In this document: piece by piece, positions 11,151 to 23,502 of the stretch
Numbering within the stretch: the first letter of the stretch is position 1
How the letters are laid out: each line of letters starts with the position of its first letter
NCBI RefSeq assembly: GCF_003287285.1
Contig: NZ_QMIG01000023.1
Location: 1 to 64,000, forward strand
Origin: Phytoactinopolyspora halophila
Lineage (GTDB): Bacteria; Actinomycetota; Actinomycetes; Jiangellales; Jiangellaceae
Length of the DNA: 64,000 nucleotides
Direction: 5' to 3'
Notes under the pieces: model-generated
The model's input: the letters and a program-made list of their open reading frames with translations, nothing else
Database searches by the model: none
What the model was told of the DNA's origin: nothing
Position numbers and translations under genes: made by a program

Positions 11151-11891
11151 TCACATCGGGGTTGCGGTGACGACGACGTTCGACTCGAACGTGTCGCCGT
11201 CCCAGTCGTCACATGTCACGATCACGAGCCTGCCCTCACCATCCTGGCCGAAGAGCTCCTCAGCCCGGTCGGCAAGCTCGTCCGGATCGATCGACTCGAC
11301 GACGCTCACCTGGTACACGAGGGTCGCGTCGCCGCTCACCATGATCGTGTCGCCCTCGTCGAGTCCGGCCACGCCGTCGAACACCGCTTCGCCCTCGTCC
11401 AGTGAGTGCCCGACCAGCAGCACCGTACCGTCGTCATCGCCGGGCGCGGCACCTTCGCTCCACCAGCCCGCCACCAGCGGATCATCCGGCGGCTCAAGCA
11501 CGCGATCCTCGCTCTCGGCCGCGACGACGGGTGCCCGGACGCCCACGCCGGGAATCCACACCTGGTACAGGGGAATCGGGTCGTGATCTGGATCGTCGGG
11601 CTCATCGGCAGAACCGTCATCGTCTCGGGGCTCGTCGTCGCCCTGGTCGCGCTCCGATGCGCCGAAGGATCCCGACGACGAGTCGTCCTCGGCCAACATG
11701 TCACTGACTGCCCACGTGGTTCCGGTCACGATCGCCGCGGCCACGGCCACGCCTATGCTCAGCTTCACTGGACCGGACAACCTGCCCAGCGGGCCCAGCC
11801 GGCCCGACCAGCCCGGCCCGGTCGACCGGTCACCTCCATCCGGTCCACCGGCCTGCTGGCCGGGGCCGCCCCCGGCCTCCGGCTCAGTCAT
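11151..11891 (-). CDS. Class E/F-like sortase with a substituted active-site arginine position
   Basis: 246-aa membrane-anchored transpeptidase. A Gly/Pro-rich cytoplasmic tail precedes one membrane segment (about 42-64), then an acidic linker, then the sortase fold. The catalytic His is at 162 (VGHS) and the Cys at 227 (IVTCDDW). In related class F enzymes a Tyr-Arg-Asp-Asn-like motif follows; here the equivalent reads FESN (235-238), so the arginine that completes the triad is not in its usual place. The gene overlaps the stop of the upstream surface-protein gene by 8 bases, indicating translational coupling with its likely substrate. Confidence 0.82.
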   Translation of the reverse strand: MTEPEAGGGPGQQAGGPDGGDRSTGPGWSGRLGPLGRLSGPVKLSIGVAVAAAIVTGTTWAVSDMLAEDDSSSGSFGASERDQGDDEPRDDDGSADEPDDPDHDPIPLYQVWIPGVGVRAPVVAAESEDRVLEPPDDPLVAGWWSEGAAPGDDDGTVLLVGHSLDEGEAVFDGVAGLDEGDTIMVSGDATLVYQVSVVESIDPDELADRAEELFGQDGEGRLVIVTCDDWDGDTFESNVVVTATPM

Positions 11892-12636
11892 GCCTGCGCT
11901 GACGACGGGTGAACGTGGCCGCTCCTATCGCCACGGCGCCGACAGAACCGGCGGCGACCAGCACACCGGCACTGTGGCCACCATCCGTTTCCGCGAGCCC
12001 GGCCGGGATCTCGGTGGGTACCGGAACCGCAGACGTCTCCGGGTCCTCGCTCGGGGATTCGGTGGGCTCCGCGCTCTCCGTCGATTCCGGCGAGTCGGAC
12101 ACTTCCGGATCCTCCGGTTCATCCGTGTCGTCCGGCTCATCCGGCTCATCGGTCGGGTCGGGAGGATCGGTCGGGTCCGGAGGTTCTTGGGTCGGCGTGT
12201 CCGAACTCGTCGGCGTGGGCTCGGGCGGGCTTGTCGTCGGTTCGGGCGACGAGGTGGGCCCCAACGTCGGCTCGTCGTACGAGCCCAGCTGGCCACACGC
12301 GTACCAGTCGGTGATCTGTCGTTTGCCGCCCAGGAAGCCGCGGGGCGCCGTCATGTCCTCGTAGGGTCCACCCTCGTACACCTCGTAGTCCCCGCCGCCG
12401 CTCACGCCGACGGCGGAGATTCTCGCTACCTGCTCGCCGGGCGTGACATCGAGCTCTCGCTCGTCCGAAGACAGCCTCCCGTAGACGTGACCGGTGATGT
12501 CGCCGCCGTAGTCACCCTCAGCGCAGCTCGATGCCGCCGCCGCGGTGGACCGCCCGGGTATGTCGGTCACCGTGAGTACTGCAGACACGGCGACGACGGC
12601 TGCGGCACCGATCGCGGTACGAGCCGTAGCACGCAT
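11884..12636 (-). CDS. Secreted, C-terminally anchored surface protein, probable sortase substrate
   Basis: About 250 aa. A signal peptide (about 1-35, ending near AAAAS) precedes a short folded region with two cysteines (SSCAEGDY, YACGQLG), then a long Pro/Thr/Ser/Glu/Asp spacer typical of wall-spanning stalks. The C-terminus has LAETD at about 214-218, a hydrophobic segment and the basic tail RRQRRHD. LAETD resembles the LAXTG motif of actinobacterial class E sortases, with Asp replacing Gly. The ATG at 12636 follows GGAGGGAG. The overlap with the sortase gene supports the pairing. The folded domain is not recognised. Confidence 0.8.
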   Translation of the reverse strand: MRATARTAIGAAAVVAVSAVLTVTDIPGRSTAAAASSCAEGDYGGDITGHVYGRLSSDERELDVTPGEQVARISAVGVSGGGDYEVYEGGPYEDMTAPRGFLGGKRQITDWYACGQLGSYDEPTLGPTSSPEPTTSPPEPTPTSSDTPTQEPPDPTDPPDPTDEPDEPDDTDEPEDPEVSDSPESTESAEPTESPSEDPETSAVPVPTEIPAGLAETDGGHSAGVLVAAGSVGAVAIGAATFTRRQRRHD

Positions 12637-12689
12637 CGCTCCCTCCGGGGTCGAACAAGATCCCAAACGACGCGTAATGTACCCATGAT

Positions 12690-12734
12690 CGAAACGAGGC
12701 GAAACATCCGATTCGGATGTTTCGCCTCGTTTCG
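12690..12734. terminator. Long perfect inverted repeat (type C), probable ppdK terminator
   Basis: Two 22-base arms (12690-12711, 12713-12734) are perfect reverse complements with a single central base, starting CGAAACGAGGCGAAACATCC. It lies 172 bases past the ppdK stop and 53 bases before the surface-protein start, both on the minus strand. The remaining bases between it and ppdK hold only a small palindrome (12800-12813). Confidence 0.7.
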
Positions 12735-12906
12735 AACTCCCGCCACGATCAGCAGCCCCCGGGGCATACGCTCAGACCGGCGAATCGCCAGGTTTTGTTG
12801 ATCGTCAACGATCGCCGCCATGCACACATGCACGGCCGTCAACGATCACGTGGGCGTGCACCGCTCGCTCGTTCCAGGCGTCCTTCTCATCTAGGCGCCT
12901 TCTCGT

Positions 12907-15690
<2,784 letters not shown>

Positions 15691-15933
15691 GGGCCGGCCC
15701 TCCAGTCGTGACGGCGGTCATCCTGGGCTGTCGCATCGGGGACGTACATCGGCGCTGAGTACGAGCTGGTTGCTGGGGAGCCTAACTACCCGTCAGGACT
15801 TCGTGTGGCTGCCGAGATGGCAACGACTCGCCTGCTGAACCGGCAGCGGTACCGCTGTGCGAGACGACACCCGCGTGACCCGCGGGAACGCGGATCTGGC
15901 CCCGGAGAGTGGAGTGACGTAGAGCACAGAGCT

Positions 15934-15955
15934 AGGTACGTACTGGTACGTACCT
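15934..15955. promoter_or_regulatory. 22-base palindrome, candidate operator upstream of ppdK
   Basis: AGGTACGTAC and GTACGTACCT are perfect 10-base arms separated by TG. It lies about 245 bases upstream of the ppdK start. Size and symmetry suit a dimeric repressor (TetR type, for example), but no regulator gene is adjacent. Confidence 0.4.
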
Positions 15956-16079
15956 GAGAAGGTGTCGCTTTATGCCTGGCATGCGCCTTGCAACACATAC
16001 TGATCCCGCGCCACCACCCGTACCAGCCGCGCCCACCTCCCGTACCGGCGCCAGCACCAACTGCACCAGGCAAGCACCA

Positions 16080-16142
16080 GCCGCACCGGCTCCTCCGACA
16101 GCCGCACCAGCTCCCCCACCAGCCGCACCAGCTCCAACCGAA
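16080..16142. repeat. Degenerate 21-base tandem repeat, three units
   Basis: Units at 16080-16100, 16101-16121 and 16122-16142 all begin GCCGCACC(A/G)GCTCC and differ mainly at their last third. Related ACCAGCC/GCACCA fragments continue upstream to about 16010. It ends 18 bases after the dusB stop. The frames through it encode only Leu/Val/Arg or Ala/Pro repeats, so I do not treat it as coding. Confidence 0.65.
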
Positions 16143-16160
16143 CCAGCGAGCCGCCGGCCG

Positions 16161-17318
16161 TCAGCCGCCCGAGATACCCAACTCGGCCGCAGCCAGGCCA
16201 GCGGCGTCGCATTCGGTGTCGTCCAGCCAGCCCTCGGGAAGCACGACCTTGCGCGGGCTGCCCTGACGTCCACGCGCCACCCCGATCTCGGACTCGGGGA
16301 ACGGCTGGTCCGGCTCCAGCTCCGCGAGCAGCGCGTCCAGCTGCGTCAGGCTCTCCACCATTCCCAGGGCGGCGCGTACCTGGCTGCCGACCACGAACCC
16401 CTTGAGATACCAGGACATGTGCTTGCGCATGTCACGCAGGCCACGGTCTTCGCCCATGAGCTCGGCCAGCAGCTCGGCGTGCCGGCGTATCATCGCCGCC
16501 ACCTCACCCAGTGTTGGCAGCGGCGGCTGGGGCCGGCCGGCGAACAGCGCGGCCAGGTCGCGAAACAGCCACGGACGGCCCAGGCAACCACGCCCGACGA
16601 CGACGCCATCGGCTCCGGTCGCCTCGACCATGCGCAGCGCGTCCGCCGCCTCCCAGATGTCGCCGTTACCGAGTACCGGGATACCGACGTGCTCGCTGAG
16701 GCGCGCGATCGACTCCCAGTCCGCCGAACCGGAATAGTGCTGCGCGGCGGTGCGTCCGTGCAGCGCGATCGCGGCGCAGCCGGCGTTCTCCGCGATCCGC
16801 CCAGCATCCAGGTACGTCAGGATGTCGTCGTCGATACCCTTGCGGGTCTTCATCGTCACCGGGATGCCGGAGGGCTCCGCCGCGTCGACGGCGGCACGCA
16901 GGATCCGGTCGAGCAGGCCCCGCTTGTACGGAAGCGCCGCTCCACCTCCCTTGCGGGTCACCTTCGGCACCGGGCAGCCGAAGTTGAGGTCCACGTGTGC
17001 GATGCCGTACTCGCCGGCCAGGAACCGCACCGCCTCACCCACGTAGTGGGGGTCGACGCCATACAACTGCACCGAGCGCACCGCCTCGGCGTCGGCGAAC
17101 TCCAGCATGCCGAGGGCTTTATCGTCGCGCTCGACGATCCCGCGAGACGTGATCATCTCGCAGACGTAGAGACCTGCTCCCTGCTCGGCGCACAGCTGGC
17201 GAAACGCCGCGTTGGTCACGCCCGCCATGGGGGCGAGTACCACCGGCGGCTCGATGGTCAGGCCACCCAGCCGAAGCGCGTGCACATCCTGCTGCGGGGC
17301 AAGCATCACGTCGGTCAC
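16161..17318 (-). CDS. dusB: tRNA-dihydrouridine synthase DusB
   Basis: About 385-aa FMN enzyme reducing uridines in the tRNA D-loop. The TIM-barrel start LAPMAGVTNAAFR is followed by LNFGCPVPKVTRKGGG with the catalytic cysteine, then FMN-phosphate loops (GNGDIW; GVVVGRGCLGRPW) and a C-terminal helical tRNA-binding domain. The frame is open further upstream, but that would overlap the exporter permease gene. The GTG at 17318 or the ATG at 17306 are the realistic starts. It lies 26 bases downstream of the exporter operon. Confidence 0.93.
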   Translation of the reverse strand: MTDVMLAPQQDVHALRLGGLTIEPPVVLAPMAGVTNAAFRQLCAEQGAGLYVCEMITSRGIVERDDKALGMLEFADAEAVRSVQLYGVDPHYVGEAVRFLAGEYGIAHVDLNFGCPVPKVTRKGGGAALPYKRGLLDRILRAAVDAAEPSGIPVTMKTRKGIDDDILTYLDAGRIAENAGCAAIALHGRTAAQHYSGSADWESIARLSEHVGIPVLGNGDIWEAADALRMVEATGADGVVVGRGCLGRPWLFRDLAALFAGRPQPPLPTLGEVAAMIRRHAELLAELMGEDRGLRDMRKHMSWYLKGFVVGSQVRAALGMVESLTQLDALLAELEPDQPFPESEIGVARGRQGSPRKVVLPEGWLDDTECDAAGLAAAELGISGG

Positions 17319-17344
17319 AAACCCATTATCCCGGCCGGGAGATG

Positions 17345-18145
17345 TCAGGTCAGATCCCGGCGGGTGAACACGACCGTTCCGATGATCACGACGGGGATCG
17401 TCACCAGCAGCGGCACGCCGATCGCCTCGAACGTCCACCCTTCACGCAGCGGCGACGGCGACAGGAACCAGTACCACGGCGAGATCCATCGCACGCTGTC
17501 GAGGAGGTCGACGAAGCTGGACAGGCCGTACACGACGTATGTCGCCGTGGCCAGTCCTGCCCCTGCCGCGATGGCCCACCCCTTGCTTCCGGTCGCCGCA
17601 CCGCTCGCGTAGGTGATCGCGGTGAACAAGAGCGCGAGCAACAACGCGCCGACACCGGCAGCAATCATTTCTCCGACGCCGAGCTCGTCGAGCTCGAACG
17701 GCGAGCGGAACGCCACCAGCAAGGCGGTCGCGATCAGTGCCAGGCCGGCCAGCAACACGGCCGCGCCGGCGAAACGCTCCACACCGACGCGCCACCGATG
17801 CACGGGGTTGGCCAGCAACGATTCGAGCGTGCCCTCACGTTCCGACCCGGCGACGGCCCACGCCGCCACCGAAATGCCGAAGATCAGCAAGACGATGGGG
17901 AAGATGTTGGAGTGGAACTGGCTGTTGAGATAGCCAGCGGGACTGGTGATTCCATCCGTTGCCCCCATCATCTCCAGGACGCCTTCGGGCATCGACTCCA
18001 TGAACTGGTCGAGCCCTTCGCCGGCGTCGCGCACGGCGGGGTAGCTGGCACCGGTGATGAGCGTCAGGGCGGCAACAGCCAGGGACCACCACAGCATGCC
18101 GCGGCGCCGCTCGCGCAGCATCTGGCGGAACACCAGCGGTCCCAT
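17345..18145 (-). CDS. ABC-2 type exporter permease
   Basis: 266-aa integral membrane protein with six predicted membrane segments, beginning after a basic N-terminus (RQMLRERRRGMLWW). It has the ABC-2 permease pattern: two N-terminal helices around a large loop, then four closely spaced helices. The start ATG shares one base with the stop of the ATPase gene (TGATG), so the two are translationally coupled. Together they form a one-substrate exporter of unknown cargo, in a class that includes drug and lipid exporters. Confidence 0.85.
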   Translation of the reverse strand: MGPLVFRQMLRERRRGMLWWSLAVAALTLITGASYPAVRDAGEGLDQFMESMPEGVLEMMGATDGITSPAGYLNSQFHSNIFPIVLLIFGISVAAWAVAGSEREGTLESLLANPVHRWRVGVERFAGAAVLLAGLALIATALLVAFRSPFELDELGVGEMIAAGVGALLLALLFTAITYASGAATGSKGWAIAAGAGLATATYVVYGLSSFVDLLDSVRWISPWYWFLSPSPLREGWTFEAIGVPLLVTIPVVIIGTVVFTRRDLT

Positions 18146-19104
18146 CACGCCACCTCGCTGTCTTGACCATGAGTCGCCGGCCCGCCCGGGACCGCACGAT
18201 CCGCAGCGGGCTCGTCGTCGGGATCCTGGTAGTAGCCGAAGAAGATGTCTTCGAGATCCTCGTCGTGGGTGACAACGCGCTCCACCCCGTGTCCGGCGAC
18301 GGTGTCGATCAGTGGCGCGACGCTGCCGTCGACCACGATGTGCGCTGTTCGCCCGGTGATCTCCAGTGACGAGATCCCGTCCACGCCGTCGAACAGGCCC
18401 TCGGGAATGTCGTCGGCGAAGCGCAACTCCAGCCGCTGGCGAGCGATCTCGCGGATGTTCGCGATCGTGTCCTCGCGGACCAGAACTCCCCGGCGCAGGA
18501 TCCCGATACGGTCCGCGATGTCCTCCACCTCCGGCAGCAGGTGAGACGAGAACAGTACGCCCGCGCCGTCCTCGCGCCGCTGCCGGACCAGCCCCAGCAC
18601 GCTGCGCTGGAGCAGCGGGTCCAGGCCCGACGTCGGCTCGTCGAGCACGAGGACGTCCGGTTCGTGCATGAACGCCTGCACGATGGCGACCTTCTGCCGG
18701 TTCCCGGTGGACAGCTGGCCGATCTTGCGGGAGGGATCGAGGCTCAGCTGCTCGCACAGCTCGTTGATCTCGGCCCACGACGGCCCACCGCGCAGCCGCG
18801 CATACCAGGTCAACAGGGTCTGTACCCGCAGGTTGCGCTCGAACGTCACGTCACCCCCGACATAACCCACGCGGCGACGGATGTCGAGGTCACGCGGCTG
18901 CCCATCGAGCACCCGGACACGGCCGCGGCTCGGGTTGATGAATCCCATGAGCGAACGGATCGCCGTGGTCTTCCCGGCGCCGTTGGGGCCCAGCAGTCCA
19001 TACACCTCGCCGGCACGCACGTGCAGATCCAGCGCGTCGACTGCCGTCAAGGCTCCGAATCGCTTCGTCAGGTGGTCGATCTCGATCAACGGCACCTCGT
19101 TCAC
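18145..19104 (-). CDS. ABC exporter ATP-binding protein
   Basis: 319-aa ATPase with Walker A GPNGAGKTT, a signature loop LSTGNRQK (LSGGQ variant), Walker B VLVLDEPTSGLDP and the switch histidine in SSHLLPEVE. A C-terminal extension of about 100 residues follows, as in DrrA-type exporters. The GTG start is preceded by GGAGG. It is the first gene of the pair with the permease at 17345. The substrate cannot be told from sequence. Confidence 0.88.
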   Translation of the reverse strand: MNEVPLIEIDHLTKRFGALTAVDALDLHVRAGEVYGLLGPNGAGKTTAIRSLMGFINPSRGRVRVLDGQPRDLDIRRRVGYVGGDVTFERNLRVQTLLTWYARLRGGPSWAEINELCEQLSLDPSRKIGQLSTGNRQKVAIVQAFMHEPDVLVLDEPTSGLDPLLQRSVLGLVRQRREDGAGVLFSSHLLPEVEDIADRIGILRRGVLVREDTIANIREIARQRLELRFADDIPEGLFDGVDGISSLEITGRTAHIVVDGSVAPLIDTVAGHGVERVVTHDEDLEDIFFGYYQDPDDEPAADRAVPGGPATHGQDSEVA

Positions 19105-19141
19105 GGGGCCTCCTCGATGTGGTCCGTTCCCGAACGATAGA

Positions 19142-20530
19142 TCAACAGACCGGTAGCCGCTCGGCCAGGTACGCCTCTACTCGATCGATTCCTACCCGCT
19201 CCTGCTCCATCGAATCTCGCTCGCGGACCGTGACCGCATCATCTTCCAGCGAGTCGAAGTCGACCGTGACGCAGAACGGTGTCCCGACCTCGTCCTGGCG
19301 CCGGTACCGCCGGCCGATCGCACCCGCGTCGTCGAAATCCACGTTCCAGCGCGCCCGCAGCGCCGTCGCCAGTTCCAGCGCCCGCGGCGAGAGCTCCGGA
19401 TTGCGTGAGAGAGGCAGCACCGCCGCCTTCACCGGTGCGAGCCGCGGGTCGAACCGCAGCACCGTACGCCGGTCGACACCACCCTTGGTATTGGGCGCCT
19501 GGTCCACCTTGTACGCATCGAGCAGGAATGCCAGCACCGACCGGGTCAGCCCGGCCGCCGGTTCGATGACGAAGGGCGTCCAGCGCGTTCCCTTCTCCTG
19601 GTCGTAATAGCTCAAGTCCAGGCCGGAGTGCTCGGCATGGGTGCTCAAATCGAAATCGGTGCGGTTGGCGATCCCCTCCAGCTCGGCGAAGTCCGCGTTG
19701 TCGAACTGGAACCGATACTCGATGTCCACCGTGCGCTTGGAATAGTGCGACAGCTTCTCCGCCGGATGCTCGTGAAGGCGCAGGTTCTCGGGAGACAGGC
19801 CGAGGTCGACGTACCAATCCCACCGCTGCTGGACCCAGTACTCGTGCCAGTCCTCGTCCGTTCCCGGCTCGACGAAGAACTCCATCTCCATCTGCTCGAA
19901 CTCGCGCGTCCGGAAGATGAAGTTGCCCGGCGTGATCTCGTTGCGAAAGGACTTGCCGGTCTGTGCGATACCGAACGGGGGCTTCTTGCGAGCCGTCGTC
20001 ATGACGTTCCCGACATTGGTGAAGATGCCCTGGGCGGTTTCCGGACGCAAGTAGTGCAAGCCTTCACCGGTTTCCACGGGACCGAGGAACGTCTTCAGCA
20101 GCCCGTTGAACATGCGCGGCTCGGTCCACGAGCTCTTCGCGCCGCAGACCGGGCACGGCACACTGTCCAGGCCGTTTTCCGGCTCGTGACCGGTGCGCTC
20201 GGCGAATTCATCTTCCAGCTCGTCGGCACGGAACCGCCGGTGACACGCCTGACACTCGACCAGGGGGTCGACGAAGGCTTCGACATGCCCCGAGGCGATC
20301 CACACGTCACGCGGGAGGATAACCGCGGAGTCGATACCGACGATGTCGCCGCGTTGCTGCACGATGGCCCGCCACCACTGGCGGCGGATGTTCTCCTTGA
20401 GCTCCACGCCGAGCGGGCCATAGTCCCAGGCCGATCTCGTGCCCCCGTAGATCTCGCCGGTGGGAAAGACGAAACCGCGCCTCTTGGCAAGAGAGACGAC
20501 GGCCTCCACGGGCGACTCTGGCACGGGCAT
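19142..20530 (-). CDS. glyS: Glycyl-tRNA synthetase (alpha2 type)
   Basis: 462-aa class II synthetase charging tRNA-Gly. The start ([22 protein letters not shown]) is typical. A zinc-binding insert CQACHRRF ... CPVCG follows, then motif 2 ([18 protein letters not shown], split by the loop) and motif 3 near the C-terminal anticodon domain. It is the single-chain archaeal/actinobacterial type, not the GlyQ/GlyS heterodimer. The ATG at 20530 is preceded by GGAGTG; the open frame extends upstream without a better start. Confidence 0.95.
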   Translation of the reverse strand: MPVPESPVEAVVSLAKRRGFVFPTGEIYGGTRSAWDYGPLGVELKENIRRQWWRAIVQQRGDIVGIDSAVILPRDVWIASGHVEAFVDPLVECQACHRRFRADELEDEFAERTGHEPENGLDSVPCPVCGAKSSWTEPRMFNGLLKTFLGPVETGEGLHYLRPETAQGIFTNVGNVMTTARKKPPFGIAQTGKSFRNEITPGNFIFRTREFEQMEMEFFVEPGTDEDWHEYWVQQRWDWYVDLGLSPENLRLHEHPAEKLSHYSKRTVDIEYRFQFDNADFAELEGIANRTDFDLSTHAEHSGLDLSYYDQEKGTRWTPFVIEPAAGLTRSVLAFLLDAYKVDQAPNTKGGVDRRTVLRFDPRLAPVKAAVLPLSRNPELSPRALELATALRARWNVDFDDAGAIGRRYRRQDEVGTPFCVTVDFDSLEDDAVTVRERDSMEQERVGIDRVEAYLAERLPVC

Positions 20531-20597
20531 GTCACTCCATCTGGATCGCTGTCGACGAACGGGTCGGCCTATGAGGTTATCAACACGGACGCGCTGA

Positions 20598-21941
20598 TCA
20601 TTGACGATCCAACACATCATCGTGTATGTGATCGGCGGCCGCGGCCGGCGCAGTGCGCTTTCCGGTGGCGCTCGCCCCGGAACGACGCCGCCGGCGACCA
20701 CCCTGCTGCGCTCCCGCTTCGTTGTGCCGGAACGCCAGCACCGCGAGTCCCGTCGTCACCGGAACGGCGGCGATGATGCCGAGACCCCCGACGAGCGCGC
20801 GAATCACCTCTTGCGCCACGGCTTCCGTCGTCAGTGTATCGGTCACGCCCTGACCGGCGACGCTGAACAACATGAGCAACGGCAGCGAGGCACCGACGTA
20901 GGCCAGCACCAGCGTGTTCACCGTCGCCGCGACGTGCTCGCGTCCCACCCGCATCCCGGCGGCGAACAGCTCCCTGCGGGTCGCGTCCGGGCGGGCAGCA
21001 GCCAGCTCTCCCACGGTCGCCGACTGGGTGACCGTGGTGTCATCCAGCACCCCAAGGGCACCGACAACCAGACCGGCCAGCAAGAGCCCGCGCACGTCGA
21101 TCTCGGCATCGACCGTTCCCAGATACATCGCGGCGTCGTCGGCTAGGCCGGTGAACTGGCCCGCCGCCGTGAACACGGCGCCGAGCACACCTGTGAGGGT
21201 GAGACTGATCAACGTTCCGATCAGCGCCACCGAGGTACCGATCGAGAAGCCGTGCGACAGGTAGAGCGTCACGATCATGATCGCGGACGCGCCGACCACG
21301 GCGACCGGCAGCGGTTCCTGACCCTGCAGGAGCGCCGGGAGCAGGAAGAGCACGATGACCACGACGGAGACCGCCAGGCCGCCGAGGGCAGCCAGCCCCT
21401 TCCACCTGGACAGGAGGACGACGGCCAGCGCGAACAGGGCACCGAGCCAGACCAGCGGGACGCCGCGCTGGAAGTCGCTGATCTCGTAACGATCCTCCAG
21501 GGACAGATCTGGCGTCGCCGACAGCACGACCTGATCGCCGACCTCGAACTCCGGCGCCCCGTCACCGAACCACAACGGCACGACGGTCTCGACGCCCTCG
21601 TCCGGACCGGAGGTGATGACGACCTCGGCCTCCTGGCATTCGTTTCCGGGCCGTGCGCCGTCCTCCCCGGAGGATGCGCCGTCGTCTCCGGATTGCGCAT
21701 CGCCGCCGGATTGCGCATCGCCGCCGCCCGGGGAACCCTGCCGGTCCTCGCACTCCCAGATGTCGATGATCTCCCCGTTGGTCCGCACTCCCGCGTCGAT
21801 CCGGGCCGCCTCCCCCGACGGCCAGAGGACGATCATCCCGGCGATGGTGAGAACGACCAGCGGGACCAGGACCGACAAGACGGCATTTCGCACCCGGGGA
21901 CTCGCCGGCGGCCCGCCGTGGTGCAGATGCGCGCCGGTCAC
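20598..21941 (-). CDS. YibE/F family membrane protein
   Basis: 447-aa protein. One N-terminal membrane segment (about 22-42) precedes an extracellular region with an Asp/Gly/Ser-rich repeat stretch and two cysteines (WECED, GNECQ). Seven or eight further membrane helices then carry the YibE/F core, including [17 protein letters not shown] and [10 protein letters not shown]. The C-terminus is basic and cytoplasmic. The biochemical role of this family is unknown. The GTG start overlaps the stop of the upstream monooxygenase-like gene by 4 bases (GTGA). Confidence 0.8.
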   Translation of the reverse strand: MTGAHLHHGGPPASPRVRNAVLSVLVPLVVLTIAGMIVLWPSGEAARIDAGVRTNGEIIDIWECEDRQGSPGGGDAQSGGDAQSGDDGASSGEDGARPGNECQEAEVVITSGPDEGVETVVPLWFGDGAPEFEVGDQVVLSATPDLSLEDRYEISDFQRGVPLVWLGALFALAVVLLSRWKGLAALGGLAVSVVVIVLFLLPALLQGQEPLPVAVVGASAIMIVTLYLSHGFSIGTSVALIGTLISLTLTGVLGAVFTAAGQFTGLADDAAMYLGTVDAEIDVRGLLLAGLVVGALGVLDDTTVTQSATVGELAAARPDATRRELFAAGMRVGREHVAATVNTLVLAYVGASLPLLMLFSVAGQGVTDTLTTEAVAQEVIRALVGGLGIIAAVPVTTGLAVLAFRHNEAGAQQGGRRRRRSGASATGKRTAPAAAADHIHDDVLDRQ

Positions 21942-22387
21942 CTACCGTCCCCCGCGTCGCGGCCATCGTCGCCGCCCGCTGGCTCCGGCCCGGCTCCCGC
22001 GTCAAGGTCGGTCGGCACGACCGGCGCAGCCGCCGACCCCAGGCCCACCTCGTCGGCATCGGCGGCACGGGAGTCGCCGACGTCGACGACGCCGCCGTCG
22101 GCGTCGAGCGTGGACACGAGCTCGAAGGCGGTGGGCTCATCGATGGCGCGGGACAACAGCGGGATGGCGTGCAGCTTGACGTCATACGACGACAGCGCGC
22201 GCCGGTACGATCCGACGTCGCGCCACTGGCTGCTAAGTACCCAGAGCGAGGGGTCGTCGGTGGCCCGGCCGAGCTGGCCGCCCTTCCAGCCGGGCTGCCC
22301 GGCCAAGGCCTGCAATGCCGAACGTGCTTGATCGCGGAAGGTGACGGCCTCCTCGCGTGGGACCCGGTACCGGGTGACGACGAGCAT
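21938..22387 (-). CDS. Antibiotic biosynthesis monooxygenase (ABM)-like domain protein
   Basis: About 149 aa. Residues 1-95 resemble the small ferredoxin-like ABM fold: a beta strand MLVVTRYRV, a helix, the QPGWKGGQL segment and a WRDVGSYRRAL helix. A Gly/Asp/Ala-rich disordered tail follows. Such domains act as small oxygenases or as ligand-binding dimers. Two adjacent ATGs (22390, 22387) are possible; the second has better spacing to AAAGGA. It is coupled to the YibE/F gene. Confidence 0.6.
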   Translation of the reverse strand: MLVVTRYRVPREEAVTFRDQARSALQALAGQPGWKGGQLGRATDDPSLWVLSSQWRDVGSYRRALSSYDVKLHAIPLLSRAIDEPTAFELVSTLDADGGVVDVGDSRAADADEVGLGSAAAPVVPTDLDAGAGPEPAGGDDGRDAGDGR

Positions 22388-22480
22388 CATGGTCCTTTCA
22401 CAATGGCGTGGCCGAGCATAGCCACCCACACCGTACGATGCATGAAGGCCGGAAATCACCAGCAGATGATAGGGACCATC

Positions 22481-22891
22481 GTGTCGAAGAACCGACGCCA
22501 GCGAAACAGCGCCCACCACCAACGTCCGGCTACTCCTCGTCCCCAACAGCAGCGGGCACCGCGCCAGAGCGCCTCGCGCCGGCCCGGACCCGCCCCGGTC
22601 GCGCACACCGGCTGGCGCGCCAGTCTCGAACGGGTGAGCTACCCCGTGCTGCTCGGGCTCACTCGCCTGCCCAAGTGGCTCCTCGGTGTGGTGACGGCGG
22701 GCCTGCTCCTGGGCGGGCTGCTCGCGCCGCCGCCCTGGGCGCCGCTGTTACTGGGATTCGTCATCGCCTTCCTGACGTGGCTGCTGGTCCTGGCCTGGCC
22801 TCGCCTGGGGCCGACGCCCAGGCTGATCCGGATGGCCGTCATCGGGGCGCTCGCAGCCGCCGTGATCGCGCAGTCTGCCGGAGTCTTGTGA
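22481..22891 (+). CDS. Small basic membrane protein of unknown function
   Basis: About 136 aa. The first 50 residues are rich in Arg, Gln, Pro and His. Three short hydrophobic segments follow (VLLGLTRLPKWLLGVVTAG, the PPWAPLLLGFVIAF region, and a C-terminal LIRMAVIGALAAAVIAQ). The GTG at 22481 is chosen because AGGGA lies six bases before it. It is convergent with zur, 22 bases away. I do not assign a function. Short proteins of this kind sit beside the zur/fur gene in other actinobacteria, which supports it being real. Confidence 0.6.
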   Translation: MSKNRRQRNSAHHQRPATPRPQQQRAPRQSASRRPGPAPVAHTGWRASLERVSYPVLLGLTRLPKWLLGVVTAGLLLGGLLAPPPWAPLLLGFVIAFLTWLLVLAWPRLGPTPRLIRMAVIGALAAAVIAQSAGVL

Positions 22892-22913
22892 CCTCAGACG
22901 CGCTCGGTTCCGA

Positions 22914-23330
22914 CTAGCTCTGGCCCGCACACTTGGGGCAGGTCCCGAAGATTTCCAGCGTGTGCGCGACGTCGACGTAGCCGTGTTCCTTCGCCACCGA
23001 GCTCGTCCAACGCTCGACCGCCGGACCGGCGATCTCTACCGTGGCCCCGCACGAGCGGCATACCAGGTGGTGGTGGTGCTCGTCGCGCGCACACTTGCGA
23101 TACGCCGCCTCGCCTCCGCCGGTACGCAAGACGTCCACCCGGCCGTCGTCGGCGAGTGCCTGCAACGTGCGGTAGACCGTTGCCAGACCGACACTCGCGC
23201 CACGCGAGCGCAGGATGGAATGAAGTTCCTGCGCGCTGATGAAGTCGTCGGTTTCGTCGAGCACCTCGTCGACGGCTGCGCGCTGGCGTGTCCGGCGCTG
23301 TTCCTTGACCGGTTGTTCCCGTGCCGACAC
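22914..23330 (-). CDS. zur: Fur family regulator, probably Zur
   Basis: About 138 aa. It has the winged helix with the GLATVYRTLQAL recognition helix, the metal-binding HHHHLVCRSCG stretch and a C-terminal CPKC, giving the four-cysteine structural zinc site. Divergence from znuA, whose promoter holds a zinc-box palindrome, argues for Zur rather than Fur. The start is uncertain: GTG at 23330 gives a normal length; another GTG lies at 23357. Confidence 0.85.
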   Translation of the reverse strand: MSAREQPVKEQRRTRQRAAVDEVLDETDDFISAQELHSILRSRGASVGLATVYRTLQALADDGRVDVLRTGGGEAAYRKCARDEHHHHLVCRSCGATVEIAGPAVERWTSSVAKEHGYVDVAHTLEIFGTCPKCAGQS

Positions 23331-23502
23331 TGGCTGCGCCCGCCTCCCTGCTCGCACATCGTTGGTGTTCGAACTCCAGCCTAGCCTCGACCAGTGTGGT
23401 TCCCGTGTCCGACACAGGCAAGGACGCGCAGCCAGACGTCGTGCGGGTGCTTCGCCGGGTCGGAACCGCGCCGGGCTCGTGGGAGAGATATGAGGCCAGT
23501 TT

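Larger units (their letters stand above)
15691..16160. other. 470-base intergenic region between dusB and ppdK
   Basis: No convincing gene. It contains a 22-base palindrome (15934-15955) and a degenerate 21-base tandem repeat (16080-16142), described separately. The part nearest ppdK (15691-15930) should contain the ppdK promoter, but I see no clear match to a consensus. Confidence 0.6.

Noticed and set aside
15972-17612. 546-residue frame opposite dusB
   Set aside because: It runs through the tandem repeats and antisense to the well-supported dusB gene; no domain is recognisable.
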